A stretch of DNA of 64,000 nt from VBDM01 sp049802235 (GTDB lineage Bacteria > Pseudomonadota > Gammaproteobacteria > Burkholderiales > SG8-39): contig JBARMB010000055.1 in assembly GCA_049802235.1 (NCBI GenBank), forward strand, positions 1 to 64,000. Direction: 5' to 3'. A model generated the notes under the pieces. That model saw nothing but the letters and a program-made list of their open reading frames with translations. It was not told the DNA's origin and did not search any database. Shown one piece after another: positions 45,363-53,987 of the stretch (the first letter of the stretch is position 1; each line of letters begins with the position of its first letter). The translations under genes were made by a program, and so were the position numbers.

Positions 45363-46169
45363 ATGCGGATCGTTCCGGCGCGAAACGGCTGGATGTGGCT
45401 TGCCCGGGGCTTCGCCCTGTTCCGCAGGAGTCCGGCCACATGGCTGCTGCTCGTGTTCAGCTACTGGCTCGGCGTCGCCCTGATCGGCGAGATCCGCTAT
45501 CTCGGCCCGGTCGTATCCACGCTGCTGCTGCCGGTGTTCTCGGTGAGCTTCATGGTCATGTGCGCGGCGCTCGATCGCGGCGCGAGCCTGAAGCCGGCGA
45601 TGCTGTTCTCCGGATTCCACAGCGAGCTGCCGACCCTGATCGTGCTGGGCGGGCTGTACCTGGTTTCGATCGCGGCCGCGCTCGCGATTGCGTCGCTGGC
45701 CGACGGCGGCGCGCTCATGGGCTGGGTGCTCTCCGGCCGCGAGCCGTCCCAGGAGGCACTCCGCGACGGCAGCGTTTCGCGCGCCCTGCTGCTCGCGGGG
45801 TTGCTCGCCTCGCCGGTGCTGATGGCGTTCTGGTTCGCGCCGGTGCTCGTCGCCTGGGACAAGATGGGCGCGCTGAAGTCCCTGTTCTACAGTTTTTTCG
45901 CCGGCTGGCGGAACTGGCGGGCGTTCCTCGTCTATGGCGCGATGCTCGCCCTCGTCAGCGTGGCGTTTCTGGTGCTGGTCACCATCACCGCCGTCATCAC
46001 GCGCGGCCAGGCGGATCTGCTGCGCCAATTGGCGCTCCTGTTTACGCTGTTCACCCTGCCCACCGTCTTCGGCAGCTTCTACGCGAGCTACCGCGACATC
46101 TTTCCCGAGGGCAAGGTCCCGGCCGAGCCGGCAGGCCCGGGGGCCAAGGTTTCCGGCGGCGCATCCTGA
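45363..46169 (+). CDS. BPSS1780-family membrane protein
   Basis: A 268-residue membrane protein with six hydrophobic segments. VPARNGWMWLARGFALFRRSPATWLLL is the recognisable N terminus of the family named after Burkholderia BPSS1780, and GSFYASYRDIF closes the last segment. Function unknown. It regularly lies between thrB and polA in betaproteobacterial genomes, as here. Confidence 0.88.
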   Translation: MRIVPARNGWMWLARGFALFRRSPATWLLLVFSYWLGVALIGEIRYLGPVVSTLLLPVFSVSFMVMCAALDRGASLKPAMLFSGFHSELPTLIVLGGLYLVSIAAALAIASLADGGALMGWVLSGREPSQEALRDGSVSRALLLAGLLASPVLMAFWFAPVLVAWDKMGALKSLFYSFFAGWRNWRAFLVYGAMLALVSVAFLVLVTITAVITRGQADLLRQLALLFTLFTLPTVFGSFYASYRDIFPEGKVPAEPAGPGAKVSGGAS

Positions 46170-46257
46170 AACAGGCCCCTCGCGCGTCGGCGCATGATTC
46201 TGCTATGCTTTGACGCGGTTCTGCGTCCGGAAACGCCCGCGCAGCGCCCGGCAGACT

Positions 46258-46683
46258 TTGACAAAATTGACTGAAAATTCCTGCGAGCTGTGCAATTCTC
46301 CGGGCGGAAACCTGCTCTGGCACAACGATTTTTGCCGCATCGTGCTGGTCGACGACACCGATTATCCCGGTTTCTGCCGCGTGATCCTCGAGCGGCATGT
46401 GAAGGAAATGACCGACCTCCCTGCCGACGAGCGGATGCGAATCATGGATGCAGTATTCGCGACCGAGACAACGCTGCGGGATCTCCTCCGCCCCGACAAG
46501 ATCAACCTTGCCAGCCTCGGCAACGTCGCTCCCCATCTGCACTGGCATGTGATTCCGCGCTACCGCGATGATCGCCATTTTCCCGCGCCGATCTGGGCCG
46601 GGACGTCGCGCAAGAGCGCGCCGCGGCGCGCTCCGCCCGACCGCGATGCGTTCACGGCGCTGCTGAAGCGGCGCCTCGGATAG
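46258..46683 (+). CDS. HIT domain protein
   Basis: A 141-residue histidine-triad protein. CELCNSPGGNLLWHNDFCRIVLVDD starts the fold and HLHWHVIPRYRDD near residue 95 holds the triad. Members hydrolyse nucleotidyl-phosphoramidates or dinucleoside polyphosphates. The start is uncertain: no ATG fits, and TTG 46258 or TTG 46267 precede the domain. A TATGCT box at 46204-46209 could be the -10. Confidence 0.85.
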   Translation: MTKLTENSCELCNSPGGNLLWHNDFCRIVLVDDTDYPGFCRVILERHVKEMTDLPADERMRIMDAVFATETTLRDLLRPDKINLASLGNVAPHLHWHVIPRYRDDRHFPAPIWAGTSRKSAPRRAPPDRDAFTALLKRRLG

Positions 46684-46687
46684 GCGC

Positions 46688-48298
46688 ATGTTGAATTTCA
46701 ATCTCCCGGCCGTCAGCGCGGACGCCCATCCGGAGTTCACCGACGCAAACGGTTGCACCCAGTGGCTTCAGGCGCTGCCGCTCATCAACGTCGGCCCTTC
46801 CCATGGACGGCTCCTCGGCCAGCTCGAGGAACTGAACTGCTGCAACTTGCCGCCCGCGGAACGGTTGAAGATACTGGAGCTGCTGCGGGGACCGGTGGCG
46901 TTCTTGCAGAAAGAGTACGCCAAGAAACTTTCAAATCGTCCGGTGCCGTTGTCACGGCAGGAACGCGAGATTTTCCACAACGTCGTCGCACTCTGGGACG
47001 CGTTTTCGCACGGCTACCAGCATTGCCTGCAGGCGCTCGCCGACGGCGCCGACGGGCTGAGCGGCTCGGTGGCGCTCATCTGCCAGCGAGTCCTGTGGTG
47101 CAGCGGACAAAAGATGGCGCATCACTACGAGGTCTACCAGGATCTCGTCGAGGACGACTGGAGACTCCTGCACCGCGTGTTCGCCTTCGCCGAGGAGCGC
47201 AATGTCGCCGACGACAAGGTCGGCCATCGGGTCCACAAGGGCGGGGGGGAGGCAACCTGCACCTGGAGCTACGTACACGCCCTGCTGCTGAACCTGGCGA
47301 ACCCGAACGAGCTGGCGTCGCGTCAGCTTGCACTGCTGTCGCGCTGGGTCGAGCGCTGGGCGCCCAATGCCTCCGTCGTCCGCACACCTCCCGCGTCGAA
47401 TAACGGCATTGCGCCGCTGATCGTGGACCTTGCAAGCGGCGCCGGCATCGTGCGCGACGCCGCCCCGGGCGATACCGTCCGCTACATCCACATCGACGAT
47501 ATCGCCAAGGGCATCCGCAAACGTGTCCGCCAATTGCGTCAGGGGGAATCGCCGGCGGAGCTCGGCCTGGGAGAGGAGGTGGCGCCGTCGTTGGCGGAGA
47601 ACCTGCTGGTGATGGTCTACCGGCAATGGTGCGAGGACAGGCAGTCGCGCGTGTTGGCGCGCCGCAGCGCGAGCGGCACGGCGCAAGCCTGCTCGGGCCT
47701 GGGTGCGATACATCATTACGTTACCGGCCAGCAATTTCGTCAGCCCGGGGAGGTCAAGGAATTGTCAAAGGGGCAGCACGAGGAGATCGCGACCTTCGGG
47801 CGCATCGCCACGCGCCAGGACGACGATTACAGCATGGCGCACGGCTTCAGCCTGGAAACCTGGCAGATCAAGGAAGAAAGCCTGTCCGGGTTGCGCCTGG
47901 AGCGTCTGGACCCGGCGGCGGTTTCGCGCCTGTACCTGAACCAGTTGCTCGCGGTGCGGCCCGCGGATGCAAAGAGTTATTTCCTCGGCATCGTCCGCTG
48001 GCTGTCGGTGTCGCCGGATTTCGAGGTGCGCGCCGGCGTGCGCACCATACCGGGCGTGCCCTCCGGCGTCGCCATCCGCCCCACCGGGCTGAATACCATG
48101 GCGGAGAAATACGCGCCCGCGCTGATGCTGCCGGCGGTGGCCGCGCTGCAATCCCCCGACACTCTGGTCCTGCCCGCAGGGTGGTTCAAGCCCAAGCGCG
48201 TCATCGAGATCTACACCGACCGGGTGTACAACCTCATGCTCGTGGCGATGGTCGAGCGCGGCGTGGACTTCGAGCGCGTCACCTTCGAGCCGATCTAG
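46688..48298 (+). CDS. Uncharacterised 536-residue protein, possibly c-di-GMP-responsive
   Basis: A large soluble protein without a signal or membrane segment. The N-terminal two-thirds is helical (QLALLSRWVERWAP, HYEVYQDLVEDDW). A later segment, VLARRSASGTAQACSGLGAIHHYVTG near residue 320, vaguely recalls the RxxxR and SxxG pattern of PilZ domains. Similar betaproteobacterial proteins have been annotated as putative c-di-GMP-binding, FimW-like or as molecular chaperones, but I cannot confirm this. It begins four bases after the HIT gene, so the two are likely co-transcribed. Confidence 0.75.
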   Translation: MLNFNLPAVSADAHPEFTDANGCTQWLQALPLINVGPSHGRLLGQLEELNCCNLPPAERLKILELLRGPVAFLQKEYAKKLSNRPVPLSRQEREIFHNVVALWDAFSHGYQHCLQALADGADGLSGSVALICQRVLWCSGQKMAHHYEVYQDLVEDDWRLLHRVFAFAEERNVADDKVGHRVHKGGGEATCTWSYVHALLLNLANPNELASRQLALLSRWVERWAPNASVVRTPPASNNGIAPLIVDLASGAGIVRDAAPGDTVRYIHIDDIAKGIRKRVRQLRQGESPAELGLGEEVAPSLAENLLVMVYRQWCEDRQSRVLARRSASGTAQACSGLGAIHHYVTGQQFRQPGEVKELSKGQHEEIATFGRIATRQDDDYSMAHGFSLETWQIKEESLSGLRLERLDPAAVSRLYLNQLLAVRPADAKSYFLGIVRWLSVSPDFEVRAGVRTIPGVPSGVAIRPTGLNTMAEKYAPALMLPAVAALQSPDTLVLPAGWFKPKRVIEIYTDRVYNLMLVAMVERGVDFERVTFEPI

Positions 48299-48457
48299 AC
48301 GGGCGCAAGCGGCCGGCTTTTTCCCGGGCGTCCGGAGTTCTTCACGCCGGCGTTGCCTGCCGGCTGGCGTCAGAGCGCTCGCGTGACCGGGCAAAGCGCG
48401 CTGAGGGGGGCTGCGGGAACAGGTATCATTGGCGCTCTCCCGCGTTGGCGGCACGCC

Positions 48458-48856
48458 ATGGCAGCACCGGACAAACCCATTCCCACCGAAATCAGGCTGC
48501 ACCAGAAGTCCCGGGTGCTGGAGATCATGTTCTCCGACGGCGCGCACTTCGAGCTGCCGTTCGAGTTACTGCGCGTGTATTCGCCCTCGGCGGAAGTGCG
48601 CGGCCACGGGCCGGGGCAGGAAGTGCTGCAGCCAGGCAAGAAGGAAGTGGAAATCTCAAGCCTGGAACCGGTGGGCAGCTACGCCGTACAGCCGCAGTTT
48701 TCCGACGGCCACAACACCGGCATCTACTCGTGGGACTATCTCTACGAGCTGGGCACTGATCACGATGCCTTGTGGCGGAAATATCTCGAGCGGCTGGAAT
48801 CGGCGGGAGCAAGCAGAGAGGCCGCCGCTGCTCCGCCCGGGGGCAGCCCGCATTGA
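48458..48856 (+). CDS. DUF971 (GBBH-like) domain protein
   Basis: A 132-residue protein with IPTEIRLHQKSRVLEIMFSDGAHFELPFELLRVYSPSAEVRGHG and QPQFSDGHNTGIYSWDYLYELG, the DUF971 pattern related to the N-terminal domain of gamma-butyrobetaine hydroxylase, often a metal or Fe-S-associated fold. It regularly precedes ubiE in betaproteobacteria. ATG 48458 is chosen; the longer frame upstream has no domain content. A TATCAT -10-like box lies at 48424-48429. Confidence 0.9.
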   Translation: MAAPDKPIPTEIRLHQKSRVLEIMFSDGAHFELPFELLRVYSPSAEVRGHGPGQEVLQPGKKEVEISSLEPVGSYAVQPQFSDGHNTGIYSWDYLYELGTDHDALWRKYLERLESAGASREAAAAPPGGSPH

Positions 48857-48925
48857 TTCGACGCGAGCGACGCGAAAAACCGGCGGCGCGCGTGCTAGCA
48901 TGAGTGCAGCATCCGTTTGGCTTCC

Positions 48926-49657
48926 ATGAGCAAGACCCACTTCGGTTACCAGCAGGTCGATGAGGCCGAGAAGGCGCAGCGCGTCGGCGGCGTTTTCTCG
49001 TCGGTCGCCGGCAGGTACGACCTGATGAACGACCTCATGTCCGGCGGCCTGCACCGGCTGTGGAAAGCCTTCACCGTCGCGCAAAGCGGGGTCCGGGAGG
49101 GTCAGCGGGTGCTCGACGTGGCGAGCGGCTCGGGCGACCTGGCGCGGGAGTTCGCCAGGCGTGCCGGCGCGAGCGGCGAAGTGTGGCTGACCGATATCAA
49201 CCGCGCCATGCTGGAAGTCGGGCGTGACCGGATGCTCGATCGCGGCTGCATCCTGCCGGCGGCGCAATGCGACGCCGAGCGCCTGCCGTTCCGCGCGAAT
49301 TATTTCGATTGCGTGAGCGTCGCCTTCGGCCTGCGCAACATGACTCACAAGGAGGCCGCGCTCGCCGAAATGCAGCGCGTGCTGAAGCCCGGCGGCAGGC
49401 TGCTGGTGCTCGAGTTCTCGCACGTGTGGCGGCCTCTAGGGAAAGCCTATGACTGGTATTCGTTCAACGTGCTCCCCTGGCTGGGCAAGACCATCGCCGG
49501 CGACGAAGCGGCCTATCGTTATCTCGCCGAATCGATCCGCCTGCATCCCGATCAGGAACAGTTGCGGCGCATGCTGGAACAGGCCGGATTCGAGGATGTC
49601 GAATATTTCAATCTGACTCTGGGCGTGGTGGCGCTGCACCGGGGCTACAAGTACTGA
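48926..49657 (+). CDS. ubiE: Ubiquinone/menaquinone C-methyltransferase UbiE
   Basis: A 243-residue class I methyltransferase acting on the benzoquinol ring. FGYQQVDEAEKAQRVGGVFSSVAGRYDLMNDLMSGG is the UbiE/Coq5 start, VLDVASGSGDLA is the SAM loop, and FGLRNMTHKEAALAEMQRVLKPGG is motif II/III. The start is ATG 48926 (a TTG at 48917 is in frame). It leads the ubiquinone block with ubiJ and ubiB. Confidence 0.96.
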   Translation: MSKTHFGYQQVDEAEKAQRVGGVFSSVAGRYDLMNDLMSGGLHRLWKAFTVAQSGVREGQRVLDVASGSGDLAREFARRAGASGEVWLTDINRAMLEVGRDRMLDRGCILPAAQCDAERLPFRANYFDCVSVAFGLRNMTHKEAALAEMQRVLKPGGRLLVLEFSHVWRPLGKAYDWYSFNVLPWLGKTIAGDEAAYRYLAESIRLHPDQEQLRRMLEQAGFEDVEYFNLTLGVVALHRGYKY

Positions 49658-49670
49658 AAAGGAGCATCGC

Positions 49671-50528
49671 ATGAAAGGATTCATCGTCGCGCTGCTCGCG
49701 CTCGCGCTCGTCGCAGGCCTGATGCCGGAAGATGCCCAGGCCAAAGGCCGCCTCGGCAGCGGCCGCAGCATCGGCACACAGCGCCAGGTGACGACGCCGC
49801 AGAAACAGGCCGCCCCGCCGTCGCAGCAGCAGGCGGCGCCTGCTGCGCCTCAGCCGCAGCCCGCCGGCGCGAGCCGGTGGCTTGGACCGCTCGCGGGTCT
49901 TGCCGCCGGCCTCGGGCTTGGGTGGCTGTTCGCGAATGGCGGATTCGGCGATGTGATCGGCAGCGTCCTCATGGCCCTGCTCGCCGGCTTTGTGGTGATG
50001 ACGTTGCTGCGGCTGTTCGTGCGCCCGCGCGCCGAACCGCAGGCCGCGCAATATGCCGGCCTCGGCGCTGAAACGGTGGCCGCGCCGCCGCCCTCGCAAC
50101 TGCCCCTGGCCGATGCCGGCGCGCAGCCGAATGACCGCAGCCGGTTCGCGCCCGGCATCCCGGCCGGGTTCGACGTCGAGGGCTTCCTCAAGGAAGCCAA
50201 GCGCAACTTCGTGCGCCTGCAGCAAGCCAACGACAGTGGCGATCTGGAGCGGTTGCGCGCAGTGACCACGGGGGAGATGTTCAATGCGCTGAAGGGCGAA
50301 ATCGTCGCGCGCGCCGAGCCGCAGCAGACCGACGTGGTGGCGCTCAACGCCGCGCTGCTCGAAGTCACCACCGAAGGCGGCATGCATTGGGCGAGCGCGC
50401 GCTTCTCGGGCTCCATGCGCGAGGAGGCGCGGGAGGCGCCGGCGCCGTTCGAGGAGATCTGGCATCTGCAGAAGCCGATCGACGGCTCCGCCGGCTGGCG
50501 GCTGGCGGGTATCCAGCAACTCGCCTGA
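49671..50528 (+). CDS. Tim44-like domain protein
   Basis: A 285-residue protein with a signal or anchor segment (FIVALLALALVAGLMPEDAQA), a Gln/Pro/Ala-rich linker, two hydrophobic segments (residues about 72-110) and a C-terminal Tim44 domain (FLKEAKRNFVRLQQANDSGDLERLRAVTTGEMF). Its function in bacteria is unknown. Position between ubiE and ubiJ is conserved in betaproteobacteria, hinting at an envelope role tied to quinone synthesis. Confidence 0.88.
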   Translation: MKGFIVALLALALVAGLMPEDAQAKGRLGSGRSIGTQRQVTTPQKQAAPPSQQQAAPAAPQPQPAGASRWLGPLAGLAAGLGLGWLFANGGFGDVIGSVLMALLAGFVVMTLLRLFVRPRAEPQAAQYAGLGAETVAAPPPSQLPLADAGAQPNDRSRFAPGIPAGFDVEGFLKEAKRNFVRLQQANDSGDLERLRAVTTGEMFNALKGEIVARAEPQQTDVVALNAALLEVTTEGGMHWASARFSGSMREEAREAPAPFEEIWHLQKPIDGSAGWRLAGIQQLA

Positions 50529-50556
50529 GGCAGCAAGGAGCGGTTTCATCGTCACC

Positions 50557-51156
50557 ATGCCCGGCCAATCCATGATCGAGCGCGGCGCCGTTGCGGGGTT
50601 GAATCATCTGCTCGCGCAACAGCGCTGGGCGGCCGAGCGGCTTGCGCCGTTCGCGGGTCAAAGCGTCGAGTTCCATTGCGCGCCGTTTCCCGGCCTGCGC
50701 CTGAGGATCCTCGACACCGGTCTCGTGGAGAGAGCCAGGGACGCCGCCGCCGGCGCGCTGATCGTGAAGCTGAAGCCCGGCGGATTGCCTCTGCTGCTCG
50801 CGCGCGACGAAGCGGCATTGAAGCAGGTCGCGATCGAAGGCTCCGCAGAACTCGCCAGCACGGTCCAGTTCCTGTTCCGCCATCTCGATTGGGACATCGA
50901 GGAGGATCTCTCCCGGCTCGTGGGCGACGTGCTCGCGCATCGCCTCGCAACCGGAGGCCGGGCTTTCGCCACTTGGCAGCGCGAGGCCGCGACGCGCCTC
51001 GCGGAGAACTTCGCCGAGTACTGGACCGAGGAGCAACCGCTGCTTGCGCGTCCGGCCGACGTGGCGAAATTCCGCGCCGGCGTGGATGCGCTGCGCGACG
51101 ACGCGGCGCGGCTCGAGAAACGCATCGAGTCGATTGAAAAGCGCGAAAAGCGGTAG
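50557..51156 (+). CDS. ubiJ: Ubiquinone biosynthesis accessory factor UbiJ
   Basis: A 199-residue SCP2-domain protein. GLNHLLAQQRWAAERLAPFAGQSVEFHC, then EGSAELASTVQFLFRHLDWDIEEDLSRLVGD and a C-terminal coiled coil (DALRDDAARLEKRIESIEKR) are the UbiJ pattern. It binds lipid intermediates in the soluble Ubi complex, where UbiK is usually its coiled-coil partner. It is followed by a repeat-filled gap and then ubiB. Confidence 0.92.
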   Translation: MPGQSMIERGAVAGLNHLLAQQRWAAERLAPFAGQSVEFHCAPFPGLRLRILDTGLVERARDAAAGALIVKLKPGGLPLLLARDEAALKQVAIEGSAELASTVQFLFRHLDWDIEEDLSRLVGDVLAHRLATGGRAFATWQREAATRLAENFAEYWTEEQPLLARPADVAKFRAGVDALRDDAARLEKRIESIEKREKR

Positions 51157-51226
51157 CACAGAGAACACGCAGGAGACTCGCCCCCCCTGCGGGCAACCAG
51201 TTTCTCCGCGTTCTCCGCGTTACGGC
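51156..51226. repeat. CACAGAG-type inverted repeat between ubiJ and ubiB
   Basis: The left arm GCACAGAGAACACGCAGGAG starts at the ubiJ stop. The right arm TTTCTCCGCGTTCTCCGCG (51201-51219) is its imperfect complement. A second element of the same family overlaps the potD start (55654-55729). Confidence 0.6.
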
Positions 51227-51288
51227 TTTTTGCCTTTCCGCTTTGGTCTGTGTAAATTGGCCGCTTTCCCGGCGCCTTCACTACGCCC

Positions 51289-52812
51289 TTGCTCCGCCTC
51301 GTAAAAATTCTCTGGATAGCCCTGCGCTTCGGGCTGGATGAATTCGCGCTCGCCGCCGGCAGCCGGCTCGCCGGCGCGGTGAATGCGGTGCTGTTCTTTC
51401 GCGCGCTCGCCGAGCCGCGCGCGGTGCGCCTGCGCCGCGCGCTCGAAGCGCTCGGACCCATCTTCGTCAAGTTCGGCCAGGTGCTCTCCACGCGCCGCGA
51501 CCTCCTGCCCGTCGACATCGCCGACGAGCTGGCGAAGCTGCAGGACCAGGTGCCGCCGTTCGCCACGGAACTCGCGATAGCGGAGATCGAACGCGCCTTC
51601 GGCAGGCCGCTCGAGCAGGTATTCGAGAAATTCGATCCGCAGCCGGTGGCGAGCGCGTCGGTGGCGCAGGTGCACTTCGCCGTGCTGCCCCACGGGGAAA
51701 ATGCGGGCGCCGAGTGCGCGATCAAGATTCTGCGGCCCAACATGCTGTCGGTGATCGCGAAAGACCTCGCCCTGCTCGACGCCGCGGCGGGACTGGTCGA
51801 GCGTTTCTGGGCCGACGGCAGGCGCCTCAAGCCGCGCGAGGTGGTGGCGGAGTTCGCCCGCCACCTGTTCGACGAGCTCGATCTCATGCGCGAGGCGGCC
51901 AACGCGAGCCAGCTGCGCCGCAATTTTCCCGACTCGCCGCTGCTCGCCGTGCCGGAGGTGTACTGGGACTGGTGCACGAGCACTGTCATGACCATGCAAT
52001 GGATGCGCGGCACGCCGATCAGCCAGGTCGAGGCGCTGCGCTCGCAGGGCGTGGACATCCCCAAGCTCGCGCGCGCCGGCGTCGAGATTTTCTTCACCCA
52101 GGTATTCCGCGACGGTTTTTTCCACGCCGACATGCACCCGGGCAACATCCTCGTCACCCCCGAGGGCCGCTATATCGCGCTCGACTTCGGCATCATGGGC
52201 ACGCTGAACGAGGTGGACAAGCAGTACCTGGCGCAGAACTTCCTCGCCTTCTTCCAGCGCGACTACCGGCGCGTGGCGCAGGCGCACCTCGACGCCGGCT
52301 GGGTGCCCGCGGACACGCGCATGGACGAGTTCGAGGCCGCGATCCGCGCCGTGTGCGAGCCGGTCTTCGACCGGCCATTGAAGGAGATCTCGTTCGGCCG
52401 CGTGCTGCTGCGTCTGTTCCAGACCTCGCGCCGCTTCAACGTCGAGATCCAGCCGCAACTGGTCATGCTGCAAAAAACGCTGCTCAACATCGAGGGCCTC
52501 GGCCGCCAGCTCGATCCGGACCTCGACCTGTGGAAGACCGCCAAGCCCTTCCTCGAGAAATGGATGCGCGAGCAGGTCGGCTTTCGCGGCCTGCTGCGCA
52601 CCCTGCGCAGCGAGGCGCCGCACTGGGCCACGATGCTGCCGCAACTGCCGCGTCTGCTGCACCGCGCGCTCGCCGACGATCACCTCGGGCGGCTGGAGCG
52701 CACGCTGGAGCGGATCCTCGCCGCCGGCAGGCGGCGCACCCGTGCGCTCGAGCTGGCGGTGGTGCTGCTCGCCGCGGCGCTCGCCTGGGTCGTGCTCTTC
52801 GGCCTGAGCTAG
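51289..52812 (+). CDS. ubiB: Ubiquinone biosynthesis kinase-like protein UbiB
   Basis: A 507-residue ABC1/ADCK-family atypical kinase. FVKFGQVLSTRRDLLP is the KxGQ motif, VASASVAQVHFAVL is the Ala-rich loop that replaces the normal P-loop, and GFFHADMHPGNILV is the catalytic loop. Two C-terminal hydrophobic segments anchor it. It is an ATPase that promotes ubiquinone assembly, perhaps by extracting intermediates from the membrane. The start is TTG 51289 without a strong ribosome-binding site. Confidence 0.95.
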   Translation: MLRLVKILWIALRFGLDEFALAAGSRLAGAVNAVLFFRALAEPRAVRLRRALEALGPIFVKFGQVLSTRRDLLPVDIADELAKLQDQVPPFATELAIAEIERAFGRPLEQVFEKFDPQPVASASVAQVHFAVLPHGENAGAECAIKILRPNMLSVIAKDLALLDAAAGLVERFWADGRRLKPREVVAEFARHLFDELDLMREAANASQLRRNFPDSPLLAVPEVYWDWCTSTVMTMQWMRGTPISQVEALRSQGVDIPKLARAGVEIFFTQVFRDGFFHADMHPGNILVTPEGRYIALDFGIMGTLNEVDKQYLAQNFLAFFQRDYRRVAQAHLDAGWVPADTRMDEFEAAIRAVCEPVFDRPLKEISFGRVLLRLFQTSRRFNVEIQPQLVMLQKTLLNIEGLGRQLDPDLDLWKTAKPFLEKWMREQVGFRGLLRTLRSEAPHWATMLPQLPRLLHRALADDHLGRLERTLERILAAGRRRTRALELAVVLLAAALAWVVLFGLS

Positions 52813-52860
52813 CGCGCGCGGCCGGCATCCGGATCGGCCGGGGCGGGTGGCGCCGCTTGC

Positions 52861-52866
52861 TATAAT
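52861..52866 (+). promoter_or_regulatory. -10 box of the potABCD operon
   Basis: Perfect TATAAT 36 bases before potA. No -35 is recognised in the GC-rich sequence upstream. Confidence 0.45.
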
Positions 52867-52901
52867 CGGCGCCATCATTCCGTCCCACGCCCAGGGAATT
52901 C

Positions 52902-53987
52902 ATGGCGCTTCTTGACATCCGCAACGCCACGCGTCGCTTCGGCGCCCTGAACGCGGTCGACAACGTCAGCATCGCCATCGAAGCCGGCGAGTTCTTCACC
53001 CTGCTCGGGCCTTCGGGCTGCGGCAAGACAACGCTGCTGCGCATGATCGCCGGGTTCGACCTCCCCGACGCGGGCAGCATCCTGCTCGACGGACGCGACC
53101 TGGCCGGCACGCCGCCGGAAAAACGGCCCATCCATACCGTGTTCCAGAGCTATGCGCTGTTTCCCCACATGACGGTGTCGCAGAACATCGCCTTTCCGCT
53201 CAAGATGGCGGGCAAATCGCCCGATGAGATCCAGGCGAAGGTGAACGAGGCGCTCGATCTCGTGCACCTCGAGGACAAGGGCGCGCGCTTTCCGCATGAA
53301 CTCTCAGGCGGCCAGAAGCAGCGCGTGGCGCTGGCGCGCTCACTCGTCAACCGGCCGCGCGTGCTGCTGCTCGACGAGCCGCTCGGCGCGCTCGACGCGA
53401 AGCTGCGCGAGGAGATGCAGATCGAGCTGATCAACCTGCAGCGCGATGTCGGCGTCACCTTCGTTTTCGTCACGCACGCGCAGTCCGAGGCGCTGGCGCT
53501 GTCGCACCGCATCGCCGTGATGAATGCCGGCCGCATCGAGCAGCTCGACGAGCCCTCCAAGATCTACGGCTTTCCGGTCAACCGCTTCGTCGCGGATTTC
53601 ATCGGCAAGTGCAACATCCTCGAGGCCGAAGTCGCCGAGGCCCTGCCGGCGGGACTCAGGCTCGAGGTCAAGGGACTCGGAGAGGTGGCGGCGCCGCCGC
53701 GCGCGGATGCGCGGGCCGGCCAGAGGGGCGTGCTCGCGCTGCGTCCCGAGCAGGTGCGCATCGGCGCGCCGGACCCCCGTCACGACCCCGACAACCACTT
53801 CACCGGCAGGGTGCACGACTTTCTCTACGTCGGCGACGTGACCACCTACATCGTCGAGCTGCCGAACGGCACGCGCATCGAGGCGCTGCTGCCGAACTCC
53901 GCTCCCGGCCGCGCCACGTTCTTCGAGGTCGGCGACGCCGTCCGCGTAGCGTGGCGCCACGACGCCGGCAATTTCCTGCGTGACTAA
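52902..53987 (+). CDS. potA: Polyamine ABC transporter ATPase
   Basis: A 361-residue ATP-binding subunit. Walker A is GPSGCGKTTLL near residue 37, signature LSGGQKQRVALARS near residue 134, Walker B VLLLDEPLGALDAK and switch His in FVTHAQSEAL. The C-terminal OB domain (TOBE) begins near residue 285. It powers a spermidine/putrescine-type importer with the three following genes. The 3' end overlaps potB by 8 bases. Confidence 0.95.
   Translation: MALLDIRNATRRFGALNAVDNVSIAIEAGEFFTLLGPSGCGKTTLLRMIAGFDLPDAGSILLDGRDLAGTPPEKRPIHTVFQSYALFPHMTVSQNIAFPLKMAGKSPDEIQAKVNEALDLVHLEDKGARFPHELSGGQKQRVALARSLVNRPRVLLLDEPLGALDAKLREEMQIELINLQRDVGVTFVFVTHAQSEALALSHRIAVMNAGRIEQLDEPSKIYGFPVNRFVADFIGKCNILEAEVAEALPAGLRLEVKGLGEVAAPPRADARAGQRGVLALRPEQVRIGAPDPRHDPDNHFTGRVHDFLYVGDVTTYIVELPNGTRIEALLPNSAPGRATFFEVGDAVRVAWRHDAGNFLRD

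Noticed and set aside
46258..46263. Perfect TTGACA as a -35 box
   Set aside because: No -10 hexamer is found 16-18 bases downstream, and the site coincides with the likely start codon of the HIT gene.
49470..49485. Fourth copy of the CGTGCTCCCCTG element core
   Set aside because: The short match lies inside ubiE coding sequence and has no flanking similarity, so it is chance.
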